Assembly: GCF_003057965.1 (NCBI RefSeq)
Contig: NZ_CP020921.1
Coordinates: 243,501 to 307,500, forward strand
Source of the DNA: Thermodesulfobium acidiphilum
GTDB lineage: Bacteria > Thermodesulfobiota > Thermodesulfobiia > Thermodesulfobiales > Thermodesulfobiaceae
Reading direction: 5' to 3'
Length of the DNA: 64,000 nt
The notes under the pieces were generated by a model. The model searched no databases and had not been told where the DNA came from. It worked only from the letters and a program-made list of their open reading frames with translations. The translations under genes were made by a program, and so were the position numbers. Shown here in pieces: positions 8,004 to 17,304 of the stretch. Numbering within the stretch: position 1 is the first letter of the stretch; every line of letters starts with the position of its first letter.

Positions 8004-10073
8004 ATGGGGAAAACTATCAAAACAATTAGTTTAGCCTCTCATGTTGGGGCAGGGAAGACTTCACTAACTGAAGCGCTTTTGTTTTATGCAAAGAAAATTT
8101 CAAGGTTGGGTTCTGTAGATTCTGGGAATACAGTTACGGATTATGATGTAGAAGAGATAAAGAGAAAGATGACTCTTTCGCTTTCTGTAGTAAACTTTGA
8201 GGAGGAAGGCACTAAATACAACATTATAGATACTCCAGGATTTTTTGACTTTGAAAGCGATGTTATAGCTGCAGAAAGCGTGTCAGAGGGCCTGGTTTTG
8301 TTGTTAAATGCTACAAGTACGCTGGAGGTTGGCATTGAGAAGATCTTAAAAAGATTAAAGGCGAATCCAAAACCATTTATGGTTGTAGTAAACAAGATGG
8401 ATAAAGAGGGGGCAGATTTTTTTAATGCGGTTAATGAGTTAAGATTAAAGTCGTTAGGCTTTAATATTGCTTGTATGTATCTGCCTTTTGGTAATGCAGG
8501 TGAATTTAAAGGCATGGTTCATGTGATGAGCAAAAAAAGCATTGTTTTTGATGGTGATTTCAAATTTCATATTGAAGAATCATTTCCAGAAGAATTGGAA
8601 ACAAGAATTGAGGAAGAACAAGAGAGACTAAAAGAAGCTGCAGCTGAGGGCGATGACACCATTTTGGAAAAATATCTTGCTGGAGAAGATCTAAGCGAGG
8701 AAGAAATTGTTTCAAGTTTGAAAAATGCAGTAAAGCTTGGCAAGACTGCTTTGGTAATACCTGTTTCTTCTGTAAAGGGCTACGGTATAGCTCAACTGGT
8801 TAGGGCGTTTGGTTACTACTTCCCAGATTATAGCGAAAAAGAAAACCTTGAAATGTACTCAGAAAAGGAGATGAAGGTTTTCCCGATTAATTCAGACTCT
8901 GAACTCATCATACAAATTTTTAAGACCGTGCTCGATCCCTTTGTCGGAAAAGTTAGCTTTGCAAAAATTCTAAGCGGTTCATATAAGGGAGAATCCGTTT
9001 TGTACAATGTTACCAAGCAACAGGAGGAAAGGATAGCAAGCGTTAGCTTTCCGTTCGGAAAAGAACCTGTTATTACTAAGGAAGCCGATTGTGGGGATAT
9101 TGTTACCTTTTCCAAGCTCCAGATTACAACTACCAACGACACTCTTTCACGCTCTAAAATAAAATACGAACCAAAGAAAATAGAGTTTCCAAAACCAACC
9201 TTTTTTATGGGAGTTTATCCAAAAGTAAAAGGCGATGAGGATAAACTTGGTTCTGCTATTATAAAGTTTATTGAAGAAGATCCATCAATGTTTTATGGAA
9301 AAAGTCCAGAAACAGGTGAATTTTTGCTTGGTGGTTTGGGGGATATCCAGATGGACGTTCTAATGGAGAAAGTTAAAAGAAGGTTTAAGGTAGAAGGCAC
9401 CCTCGTAAAGCCAAAGGTTGCTTATAGAGAATCTATTAAAATTCCGGTTGTAGCGGAAGGCAAGCACAAAAAGCAAACTGGAGGACATGGTCAGTATGGT
9501 CATGTCATAATAAAATTTGAACCTATTGGTTATGAAGAAGAATTTATTTTTGAAAGTCAGATCGTAGGTGGAGTCGTCCCAAAACAGTATGTACCTGCTG
9601 TGGAAAAGGGTTTACGCGAAGTTCTTGGCAGCGGACATTTGGCAGGCTATCCAGTAATAGGCATTAAGGCAATTTTAGTAGATGGTTCTTATCATGAAGT
9701 GGATTCTAATGAACTTTCATTTAAAATGGCTGCACATCTTGCTTTCAAAAAGGCTATGGAAAAGGCGAAACCAGTTTTACTTGAGCCAATTAACTATATT
9801 GAGGTAACGGTACCGAAGGACTTTACTGGAGATGTTATGGGAGACCTGAATTCCAAGAGAGGAAGAATTCAAGGGATGGATTCTATAAAGGATTCTGAAA
9901 CTGTTATAAAGGCATACGTTCCTCAAAGTGAAATTGTAAATTATGCAATGGATTTAAGATCCATTACTCAGGGTAGGGGTTCTTTTGTAACCAGATTTGA
10001 TCATTTTGAAGAAGCCCCTCCTCAGATTGCCGAAAAAGTTATAAAGGAAGCAAGTGTTGAAAGTAGCAAATAA
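8004..10073 (+). CDS. Elongation factor G-like GTPase (FusA paralogue)
   Basis: The 689-residue translational GTPase has P-loop AHVGAGKTSLTEALL, G3 DTPGFFDF and G4 NKMD. EF-G domains II-V follow, including GGHGQYGHV in domain IV and GDVMGDLNSKRGRIQGM in domain V. It belongs to the EF-G-like subgroup found beside canonical EF-G in many bacteria; the neighbourhood is not a str operon. A role in translation elongation, ribosome recycling or a specialised condition cannot be decided from sequence. It starts with ATG after GGGATGG. The following DNA ligase gene overlaps its last 20 nt. Confidence 0.85.
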   Translation: MGKTIKTISLASHVGAGKTSLTEALLFYAKKISRLGSVDSGNTVTDYDVEEIKRKMTLSLSVVNFEEEGTKYNIIDTPGFFDFESDVIAAESVSEGLVLLLNATSTLEVGIEKILKRLKANPKPFMVVVNKMDKEGADFFNAVNELRLKSLGFNIACMYLPFGNAGEFKGMVHVMSKKSIVFDGDFKFHIEESFPEELETRIEEEQERLKEAAAEGDDTILEKYLAGEDLSEEEIVSSLKNAVKLGKTALVIPVSSVKGYGIAQLVRAFGYYFPDYSEKENLEMYSEKEMKVFPINSDSELIIQIFKTVLDPFVGKVSFAKILSGSYKGESVLYNVTKQQEERIASVSFPFGKEPVITKEADCGDIVTFSKLQITTTNDTLSRSKIKYEPKKIEFPKPTFFMGVYPKVKGDEDKLGSAIIKFIEEDPSMFYGKSPETGEFLLGGLGDIQMDVLMEKVKRRFKVEGTLVKPKVAYRESIKIPVVAEGKHKKQTGGHGQYGHVIIKFEPIGYEEEFIFESQIVGGVVPKQYVPAVEKGLREVLGSGHLAGYPVIGIKAILVDGSYHEVDSNELSFKMAAHLAFKKAMEKAKPVLLEPINYIEVTVPKDFTGDVMGDLNSKRGRIQGMDSIKDSETVIKAYVPQSEIVNYAMDLRSITQGRGSFVTRFDHFEEAPPQIAEKVIKEASVESSK

Positions 10074-11931
10074 TGCCTTACAATCTAATTTTATTTTATT
10101 AGCTCAGGTCTTCGACAAGCTTGAAAAAGAGACCTCGAGACTAAAGATGATGGAGATTCTTGCAGATTATTTTGAAAATATTTCTCCAGAAGATGTAAGA
10201 ATTGCTATCTATCTTTTATCAGGAAAAACAGGACCATCCTTTGAAGCTGTAGACTTTGGGGTGGGAGAGAAGTTTGTTATTGAGTCTTTGTTGAGAATTT
10301 ATGGGGGGTTTAAGGTCGAGATTGAAGATTTATATAAAGAATTAGGAGATCTTGGATTAGTAGCAAAAAATATAGTGAAGGATAAAGAAAGCTCCTTAAC
10401 TCTTAATGAGGTTTTTAGTTATCTTAAAACAATAGCTCTTACTTCAGGGCCTAGTTCCCAAGACAAAAAGATAGAACTTCTTACCGAAATGCTAGACAGA
10501 GCAAGTTCTTTAGAGGCTCTTTACTTAGTAAGAATCATTCTTGGTAGACTTAGATTGGGAGCACAGGATGCTACTGTAATTGAGGCTCTTTCCTTTGCCA
10601 GGGTCAAGAGTAAGGATTTGAAGCCAAAAATCGAGAGATGCTATAACCTGACTTCTGATCTTGGTTATGTTGCTTATATATTATTTAAAGAGGGAGAGGA
10701 AGCATTAGATTTTGTACGTGCTATTGTCGGAAATCCTATTAGGATGGCACTGGCAGAAAGAATGGAAAACCCAGAAGAGATCTTTAATAAAGTAGGCAAG
10801 TGTATTGTAGAGCCTAAATATGATGGATTTCGATGTCAGGTTCATAAAATTGACAATAAGGTTAAAATTTATTCGAGAAATCTTGAAGATAATACTTATA
10901 TGTTTCCAGAAATAGTCGAATCTACAATTAAGTTTTGCAGAGCAAAGGATTGTATTTTTGAAGGAGAAGCAATTAGTTTTGATCCTGAAACCCTACGCTT
11001 TATGCCCTTTCAAATAACTGTCCAAAGAAAGAGAAAGCATAATATCTTAAAGGTAGCTGCAAAATTTCCGTTAAGACTAGAAGTATTTGATCTGCTTTAC
11101 AAAGATGGCCTTGATATTACATCAAAACCTCTATTTGAAAGAAAAAAGCTCCTAAATGACACAATAGTGAAAAATGAAACGATTGTAATATCTGATTCCT
11201 ATGAGGTTGACAGTCCAGAAAAAATAAAGAACTTGTTTGAGAATTACGTTTCTCAGGGCATGGAAGGAATAATGATAAAGAGATTAGATGGAGTATATCA
11301 GGCAGGCTCACGGAATTTTAACTGGATAAAATTGAAGAGATCTATGAAACAATCAATTCTCTCCGATACGATTGATGCTGTTATCATGGGATATTTTTAT
11401 GGAAAAGGGCAAAGAATAAAGTTAGGGATAGGATCTTTGTTGATAGGTTTGTATGATCCTGAAATGGATTGTTTTGAAACAATAGCGAAACTAGGTTCAG
11501 GATTTACTGAGGAAGAATGGATGGAACTTCTTAAAAATCTTGAAGAAATAAGGACTAACTTCAAACCTAACAATTATGTATCAGAAATAAATCCTGATTT
11601 TTGGGTAAAACCAAAGATAGTAGTTGAGGTTGAAGCAGATGAAATAACAGTTAGTCCTGTACATACTGTCGGAAGAAAGGGATTGAATAAAGATTATTTA
11701 AATAATTTGCCCACAGGAAGTGGCTTTGCACTTAGGTTTCCTAGAGCAAAGAGAATAAGATATGACAAAAGTCCCTTTGATTCTACTACGCCAAATGAAA
11801 TTTATGAAATGTATGAACTCTCAAAAAACAAAAAGAGTAAGGATATTTCAGAAAATTCTGTTAATTTAGATTCCACAAAGTTGCTAAAAAAAACTAAAAT
11901 GAAGGATAAAGATAAGACTTTATTTGACTGA
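10054..11931 (+). CDS. lig: ATP-dependent DNA ligase (archaeal LigB/DNA ligase I type)
   Basis: The 625-residue protein has an N-terminal helical DNA-binding domain (about 1-210). The adenylation domain follows with nucleotidyl lysine K255 in EPKYDGFR, then LRLEVFDLLY, EGIMIKRLDG and WIKLKRSM. A C-terminal OB fold ends in an HTVGRKGLNKD-containing segment, then a lysine-rich tail. This architecture is that of archaeal/eukaryotic replicative ligases, not the NAD-dependent LigA normal in bacteria. It starts with GTG, overlapping the EF-G-like gene by 20 nt with AAAGGA upstream. It seals nicks using ATP. Horizontal acquisition from archaea is plausible, but base composition looks like its neighbours. 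Confidence 0.9.
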   Translation: MLKVANNALQSNFILLAQVFDKLEKETSRLKMMEILADYFENISPEDVRIAIYLLSGKTGPSFEAVDFGVGEKFVIESLLRIYGGFKVEIEDLYKELGDLGLVAKNIVKDKESSLTLNEVFSYLKTIALTSGPSSQDKKIELLTEMLDRASSLEALYLVRIILGRLRLGAQDATVIEALSFARVKSKDLKPKIERCYNLTSDLGYVAYILFKEGEEALDFVRAIVGNPIRMALAERMENPEEIFNKVGKCIVEPKYDGFRCQVHKIDNKVKIYSRNLEDNTYMFPEIVESTIKFCRAKDCIFEGEAISFDPETLRFMPFQITVQRKRKHNILKVAAKFPLRLEVFDLLYKDGLDITSKPLFERKKLLNDTIVKNETIVISDSYEVDSPEKIKNLFENYVSQGMEGIMIKRLDGVYQAGSRNFNWIKLKRSMKQSILSDTIDAVIMGYFYGKGQRIKLGIGSLLIGLYDPEMDCFETIAKLGSGFTEEEWMELLKNLEEIRTNFKPNNYVSEINPDFWVKPKIVVEVEADEITVSPVHTVGRKGLNKDYLNNLPTGSGFALRFPRAKRIRYDKSPFDSTTPNEIYEMYELSKNKKSKDISENSVNLDSTKLLKKTKMKDKDKTLFD

Positions 11932-11949
11932 GGAGGATAAAAGTTAAAA

Positions 11950-13080
11950 ATGAATAAGAAGGCTATTTTAATGTGTCCAGGTCCATCTGAGGTTAATCCA
12001 GAAGTATTTTTGGCTATGGCTAAGCCCCTCGTAAGTCATGTTGATCCAACTTTTTTTGCTCTTTTAGATCAGCTTCAAGGCCAACTTAAAACAATATTCC
12101 AAACTGAAAACATCTGTATGCTTTTGTCTGGTACCGGGACATCTGGTATGGAAGCATCACTTATTAATTTCCTTGAACCAGATGACAGAGTTCTAGTTGG
12201 GGTAATAGGACATTTTGGAGATAGGATAAGAATGATCGCAGAAAGAATTGGTTGTAATGTAAAAGTAGTTAGCGCACCTGAGGGCAAAGCGCTTGATCCG
12301 GACGATGTAGAGATAGCTATAAAGGGATTTTCTCCTAAGCTTTTTGCTTGCGTTCACGCTGAAACGTCTACTGGCGTGCTTCAGCCTCTTGAAGATATTA
12401 TGAATATTTGCAAAAAGTACGAGGTTCTAACCCTAGTTGACACCGTTGCTTCATTGGGTGGAGTTAATGTTCCTGTAGATAGTTTAGGAATCGATATAGT
12501 TTATAGCGGTTCGCAAAAGTGTTTGGGTTGTCCTCCAGGCGTAGCTCCTATAAGTTTTAGCCCAAGAGCTGAAAGGATTTTGGAGTCTTTAACGCCCAGA
12601 AATTACTATCTTGATCTCAGGCTTATAAGAAAATACTGGCTTGAGAGAGTATACCATCATACTCCACCAGTAAGCCTTTTTTATGCGTGTAACAAGGGAT
12701 TTGATCTTATTATTGAAGAAGGTTTGATAAACAGATTTGAAAGACACAGAAAAATAGGTCTTGCATTACAAAAAGGGCTTGAGGCTATGGGCTTTAAGTT
12801 GGTTGCTGATAAAAATGTTCAGAACCCTGTGGTTACTGCAGTTTATCTTCCTGCTGAAATAGAGGATATAAAGCTAAGAAAGATATTATTGGAGGAATTT
12901 GGGATTGAAATAGCTTTAGGCATTGCTCAGTTAAAGGGGAAGATTGCCAGATTTGGAACTATGGCTGAATCTGCAAGGCCTCAAAATGTTTTGTATTTGT
13001 TGAGTGCATTAGAAAATATACTAAAACGCTATAAAATATTTAAAGAAAGCGGAACAGATGTTGCATCTAGCATGCTTTAG
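11950..13080 (+). CDS. Class V aminotransferase (alanine-glyoxylate / serine-pyruvate type)
   Basis: The 376-residue PLP enzyme has the fold-type I class V pattern: PGPSEVNPEV at the N-terminus, LLSGTGTSGMEAS, HAETSTGVLQP, LVDTVASLGG and the PLP lysine in SGSQKCLGCPPG (about residue 196). Closest families are alanine-glyoxylate and serine-pyruvate/serine-glyoxylate aminotransferases. The natural amino donor is not determined. It is 18 nt after the ligase gene, with SD GAGGA upstream of ATG. A weak gap of about 65 nt separates it from the next gene. Confidence 0.85.
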   Translation: MNKKAILMCPGPSEVNPEVFLAMAKPLVSHVDPTFFALLDQLQGQLKTIFQTENICMLLSGTGTSGMEASLINFLEPDDRVLVGVIGHFGDRIRMIAERIGCNVKVVSAPEGKALDPDDVEIAIKGFSPKLFACVHAETSTGVLQPLEDIMNICKKYEVLTLVDTVASLGGVNVPVDSLGIDIVYSGSQKCLGCPPGVAPISFSPRAERILESLTPRNYYLDLRLIRKYWLERVYHHTPPVSLFYACNKGFDLIIEEGLINRFERHRKIGLALQKGLEAMGFKLVADKNVQNPVVTAVYLPAEIEDIKLRKILLEEFGIEIALGIAQLKGKIARFGTMAESARPQNVLYLLSALENILKRYKIFKESGTDVASSML

Positions 13081-13147
13081 AAAAGGGTTGTTTAAGATAT
13101 TTTTAAAAGATTATTTTGGTGATTATTGAGGATAGTGGATAAAATTA

Positions 13148-15784
13148 TTGTTATTTGTTGAATATTTAAAAAAGTTTTTAAATTATTTGAAACATTTTTG
13201 GTCAGGGCTCAAACTTTACAAAAAGATGAGCCTTGTTTTTATTGTCTTGTCTCTAATTATAATTTCTTTGAACGTTATCTTTATGATCTATGAACAATCT
13301 AGAGATTATAGAGATTTTATGAACGTTAATTTCCAAAGCGCTTTAGAAATTGAGTCAAACTATATAAACTCAAAAATTTCAAACGATATACTCTTTCCAA
13401 TTATTAGCTTAAGTTCAAATTTAGGTAGAACTAACCTTAAAGTTGGGCATGAAGGCTTGCTAAAAGAATTTTTGCTAAGAAATCAAGCTTTTAACTCTGT
13501 ATTAGTTGCTGATACAAATGGAAATATAATTAATGGTTTTGATAGAGAAAAAGGAGCAATTGTAGATCACGAAAACATTTCCCAAAGGTCATACTTTAAA
13601 AGTGCTTTAGAAAATAAGTCATTTGCTATGTTTGGGCCTATTCAACTTGATTCAAAGAATATGATTGTAGCACTTTACCCTATATTTACTCGCGAAAATA
13701 ACATTAATGGTTTTATAATTACATCAATATCTCTAAAGTGGTTTGACTATTTATCTGATGAGATTAATAAGGGGATAAATGCCCCCTTTAAATTTTTTAT
13801 TGTATCAGGGAAGATGAATTCAATAAGTTTGAGCCATCCAATAAAATTTAATTTTCCAATAGAAAATTTTTTTGACAAAAAATTTTTTAAAACTTATATT
13901 GATGGTTCACAATTTACAATGTTTTCAAAAAATATTAATTACACGCCATTTTTTATTATTGGCGGGTATCCTGATTATGAGATAAATTTTAAAATTGGAA
14001 GGCTTATCTTAGGTTCATTGTTTCCCATGTTTGCCCTGCTTATTCTGGCAGGATATTTTGGTTTGGTTTTAGGCAAATATTTATCTCGTCCTTTAGAAAA
14101 TTTAGCTGATGAAGCTGAAAGAATTTCTAAGAATCCAATTTCTGGAGAGGCTTTTACGATCTTTGAGGGCAAGGATGAAATTGCAAGGCTTTCCTTTTCG
14201 CTTCAAGTGATGCTTGATGAATTTTACGCTGCTCAGCAACAGCTAAAGGCTGCTGAGGAAGAGAGTAAGTTTGTTGCACAAAACAACTCTGTTTTAATGA
14301 AGATAGCATCTTATATAAATAGTTTTGATTCAAAAGAAAGGATAATAGAAAAATCTTTGCAACAAATTAAAGATATAACTAATGCCAGAGTTATTATGCT
14401 TTATTTGCTGGATTCTTGTGGGCAAAGTTTAGTAATTGATAGCTTGGTAGGCGAAATTAGTGATGATCTTTATTTAAAACTTAATAAACTTGAAATATTA
14501 AACTTTTGGGTTGGTCAGGTATTTTTAGACAAAAAGGTTTCTGTAGTTTTTGATTTGAGGACTAATCCTATTCTGAAATATTCTAATGAGATATTAGAAA
14601 ACGATTTTTACTCGATTATATGTTCTCCGTTAAATTCTAAAGAAATGCCTATTGGTGCAATTTTATTATTTTTTGACAAACCATATGTATTTCAGTCTGA
14701 TCAAAGAGAATTCCTGATAAGGGTCTCGGATATGCTTTCTCTGTATCTTTCTAGAATTGAAAGGGAAGAAATCTTAGAAGACTCTACTGAAATGAACTTT
14801 TACTTTAGAGATATTTCAATAAAGCTTTCTGGTATGGAAAATATTGACGATACTATTAATCTTGCTATTAACTTTTTGGTTGATAATTTAAGCTTTGTTT
14901 CAGATGCAAGGTGTGTCTATTTTAATGAGGAGACTAGTTATAGTGATATTTCTGAAACGTGTGTTTATTCTGTACCATTTAGTGATTTTAAGATTCTCCC
15001 GGTAAGAAAAGCAAATTGCCCAAATTTGCCCAGTGACGCTATAAGGATTGCTATTTTGCCGCTGAGATTGTACAACAAACCTTATGCCAATATCATTGTT
15101 TATATAAAAGCTTTTGACATGAGGGTAGTTCACTCTGAATTCTTTATGAACCTAAACGATATTTTGAATCAAAAAATTGGCATTACTTATTCTATCCAAC
15201 ACTCAAAGGAACTTTATAAGGAGGCTCTCGAAAGTATTGCTCAGGCTTTAGATGCAAGGGACCCCTTTTCCGCAAAACATTCTAAAAGAGTTAGTACCTT
15301 TTCAGTAAGGTTCGGGAAATATTTGAAACTCGATAAAAAAGATATAGATGTTCTTGGGTTTGGTGCACTACTTCACGATATAGGTAAAGTAGGGATTCCA
15401 GATACTGTGCTCAAGAAGCCTGGGAAATTAACCCAAACAGAGTATATTTTAATGCAGTCTCATCCAATTGTCGGATATAATATATTAAAGTCTATAAAAG
15501 AAGAACTTATGCCAGGACTTTTGGAAATTATTCTATATCACCATGAAAGATATGATGGCAAAGGTTATCCTTATGGCTTAAGTAAAGACGAAATACCGTT
15601 TCTTGCAAGGTTAGTTTCTATTGCTGATTCTTTTGAGGCTATGATTTCTGACAGACCATATAGAAAAGGAATGACAAAGTTGGATGCTCTTGCAGAAATA
15701 AGCAGGTGTTCTGGTACACAGTTCGATCCTTATCTTGCTCAGATGTTTGTCAGGGTGATTTCACAAACGGCCGATGAAGATTAA
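13148..15784 (+). CDS. Membrane sensor with HAMP, two GAF-like regions and HD-GYP domain
   Basis: The 878-residue protein appears to hydrolyse cyclic di-GMP. It has a transmembrane helix (about 27-47), an extracytoplasmic Cache-like domain (about 50-280), a second helix (about 285-310) and a HAMP linker. Two GAF-like regions (about 385-545 and 560-690) follow, then an HD-GYP domain. The HD-GYP active site is intact, with HDIGK and HHERYDGKGYP. Such proteins adjust surface behaviours, including type IV pili, which are encoded at 50-55 kb. The start TTG has only a weak SD. A small secreted protein follows after 23 nt. Confidence 0.88.
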   Translation: MLFVEYLKKFLNYLKHFWSGLKLYKKMSLVFIVLSLIIISLNVIFMIYEQSRDYRDFMNVNFQSALEIESNYINSKISNDILFPIISLSSNLGRTNLKVGHEGLLKEFLLRNQAFNSVLVADTNGNIINGFDREKGAIVDHENISQRSYFKSALENKSFAMFGPIQLDSKNMIVALYPIFTRENNINGFIITSISLKWFDYLSDEINKGINAPFKFFIVSGKMNSISLSHPIKFNFPIENFFDKKFFKTYIDGSQFTMFSKNINYTPFFIIGGYPDYEINFKIGRLILGSLFPMFALLILAGYFGLVLGKYLSRPLENLADEAERISKNPISGEAFTIFEGKDEIARLSFSLQVMLDEFYAAQQQLKAAEEESKFVAQNNSVLMKIASYINSFDSKERIIEKSLQQIKDITNARVIMLYLLDSCGQSLVIDSLVGEISDDLYLKLNKLEILNFWVGQVFLDKKVSVVFDLRTNPILKYSNEILENDFYSIICSPLNSKEMPIGAILLFFDKPYVFQSDQREFLIRVSDMLSLYLSRIEREEILEDSTEMNFYFRDISIKLSGMENIDDTINLAINFLVDNLSFVSDARCVYFNEETSYSDISETCVYSVPFSDFKILPVRKANCPNLPSDAIRIAILPLRLYNKPYANIIVYIKAFDMRVVHSEFFMNLNDILNQKIGITYSIQHSKELYKEALESIAQALDARDPFSAKHSKRVSTFSVRFGKYLKLDKKDIDVLGFGALLHDIGKVGIPDTVLKKPGKLTQTEYILMQSHPIVGYNILKSIKEELMPGLLEIILYHHERYDGKGYPYGLSKDEIPFLARLVSIADSFEAMISDRPYRKGMTKLDALAEISRCSGTQFDPYLAQMFVRVISQTADED

Positions 15785-15807
15785 ATTCAAATTTTAAGGA
15801 GGATAAG

Positions 15808-16251
15808 GTGGTAGCGTTGTTTTTTAGATTGTTGAAAAAAAATGCTTTTCTATTATCGGTGTTCTTGTTGTTTTTATGCTTGGCGCCTCTTCCAGTAAAT
15901 GCATATGCTTTTCAAGTAGTTGATCAGGGGATATCCAAGATGGCTCCAAACAATCAGGATCCAGATAGTTTTGAAAAATTAACTGTTTTCCCGCAAGACT
16001 GGCCTATTTTATATTATTGGGTAAAGTATGTGGATGCATCCCCCAATGATAAGTTGGTAGCAAGATTTCAATATATAGATCAGGAGCCCACTACCTTTTC
16101 TGAGATCTCAGAGGTTGTAGAAAAACCCGACGAATTATGGATTACACACGTAGCCCTCAATCCAGGTAAAAGTTGGCCTGTAGGAAAGTATAAAGTTGTA
16201 CTTTTATTGAACGGCAAAGAAGTATCAACGCTTGAATTTGAGGTGAAATAG
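15808..16251 (+). CDS. Small secreted protein of unknown function
   Basis: I do not recognise this 147-residue protein. It has a signal peptide (about residues 1-33, basic start, hydrophobic core, PVNAYA cleavage region). The mature part of about 115 residues ends in WPVGKYKVVLLLNGKEVSTLEFEVK, the look of a C-terminal beta-sandwich strand pair. It starts with GTG after a perfect AAGGAGG. It sits 23 nt after the HD-GYP gene, and its stop directly abuts the next gene, so the three genes are one transcription unit. It may be an extracytoplasmic ligand or carbohydrate-binding module, but that is a guess. Confidence 0.6.
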   Translation: MVALFFRLLKKNAFLLSVFLLFLCLAPLPVNAYAFQVVDQGISKMAPNNQDPDSFEKLTVFPQDWPILYYWVKYVDASPNDKLVARFQYIDQEPTTFSEISEVVEKPDELWITHVALNPGKSWPVGKYKVVLLLNGKEVSTLEFEVK

Positions 16252-17298
16252 TTGGTTGGAATAACTGCCTTTCCCTTTTCAGGAAAAACTACAGTTATTA
16301 ATCTTTTGCTAAAAAGAAGCAGTTTTCAAAAATCAGATAACGAGGGAAGGATATCTGTTCCTGATGAGAGACTTGAAACTTTGGCCAGGATTTTTGAACC
16401 GCTTAAAAAAACTCCAGCATTTATCCCCATAAAAGAGCTAAGTGCTTTTGACTTGAGAAAAAGGATAGAGCCTTCGCTAATAAACGAGATGAAAAATGCT
16501 GAAGTTATATCATTTGTGGCCAGGTCTTTTGATATTTCGTTGTATCCATATATATATCCAGAAATTGATCCGAAGCGCGACATAAGAAAATTTTTGGATG
16601 AACTTATAATTGAAGACATTGCTGTAGTAGAGAAAAGGATAAAAACATCTTCAAAAGGTATTAAAAAAAATAGTCAGGAAGAAAAAGAAATAGAAATTTT
16701 AAAGAAAGCCCTTCCAATATTGGAAGAAGGAAGGTTGTTTAGAGAGGTAGAACTTTCAAGCGATGAAATAAAACATTTAAAACATTATTCGTTTTTGACC
16801 CTTAAGCCGTTTCTTTTGCTACTTAATATTGGCGAATCTGATCTTGTCAATACCGGAAAAATTGAAGAAGAATTTACCAGGTTTCTTGGGAGAAGCGCTA
16901 AAGTTCTTGCACTTTCAGCAAAGTTGGAAGAAGAGTTATCAATGCTTGAACCTGAAGAGGCAAAAGAAATGCTCTTAAGTTTTGGTCTAAAGAGTTTTGG
17001 CCTGGAAAGATTTATTCAAGCGTGTTACGACTTGTTGGGATATATGACATTTTTTACAGTTGGTAAGGACGAAGTTAGGGCCTGGCAGGTAAGAAAAGGT
17101 GCAAGCGCTTTAGAGGCTGCAGCAAGGATCCACTCAGATATTGCAAGAGGATTTATTCGTGCAGAAGTTATTTCATATGAGGATTTTATTAGTTGTGGAG
17201 CAATGAATGAGGCGAAAAAAAGAGGGCTCCTAAGGTTAGAGGGTAAGGAGTATTTGGTGAAGGATGGCGACATCCTCCATGTTAGATTTAATATCTAA
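16252..17298 (+). CDS. YchF/Obg-like GTPase paralogue with degenerate nucleotide site and TGS domain
   Basis: The 348-residue protein aligns with YchF: a P-loop variant (GITAFPFSGKTTVINLL), a region equivalent to the G4 motif with NIGE where YchF has NVDE, and a C-terminal TGS domain (TVGKDEVRAWQVRKG to VKDGDILHVRFN). The G3/switch II region, normally DIAGLVKGAS, is replaced by IKELSAFDLRKRIEPS, and the leader GLPNVGKS is changed. Binding of ATP may remain, but normal switching is doubtful. It starts with TTG immediately after the secreted-protein stop. It may be a second copy beside a canonical ychF elsewhere. Confidence 0.72.
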   Translation: MVGITAFPFSGKTTVINLLLKRSSFQKSDNEGRISVPDERLETLARIFEPLKKTPAFIPIKELSAFDLRKRIEPSLINEMKNAEVISFVARSFDISLYPYIYPEIDPKRDIRKFLDELIIEDIAVVEKRIKTSSKGIKKNSQEEKEIEILKKALPILEEGRLFREVELSSDEIKHLKHYSFLTLKPFLLLLNIGESDLVNTGKIEEEFTRFLGRSAKVLALSAKLEEELSMLEPEEAKEMLLSFGLKSFGLERFIQACYDLLGYMTFFTVGKDEVRAWQVRKGASALEAAARIHSDIARGFIRAEVISYEDFISCGAMNEAKKRGLLRLEGKEYLVKDGDILHVRFNI

Positions 17299-17304
17299 CC
17301 AGGA

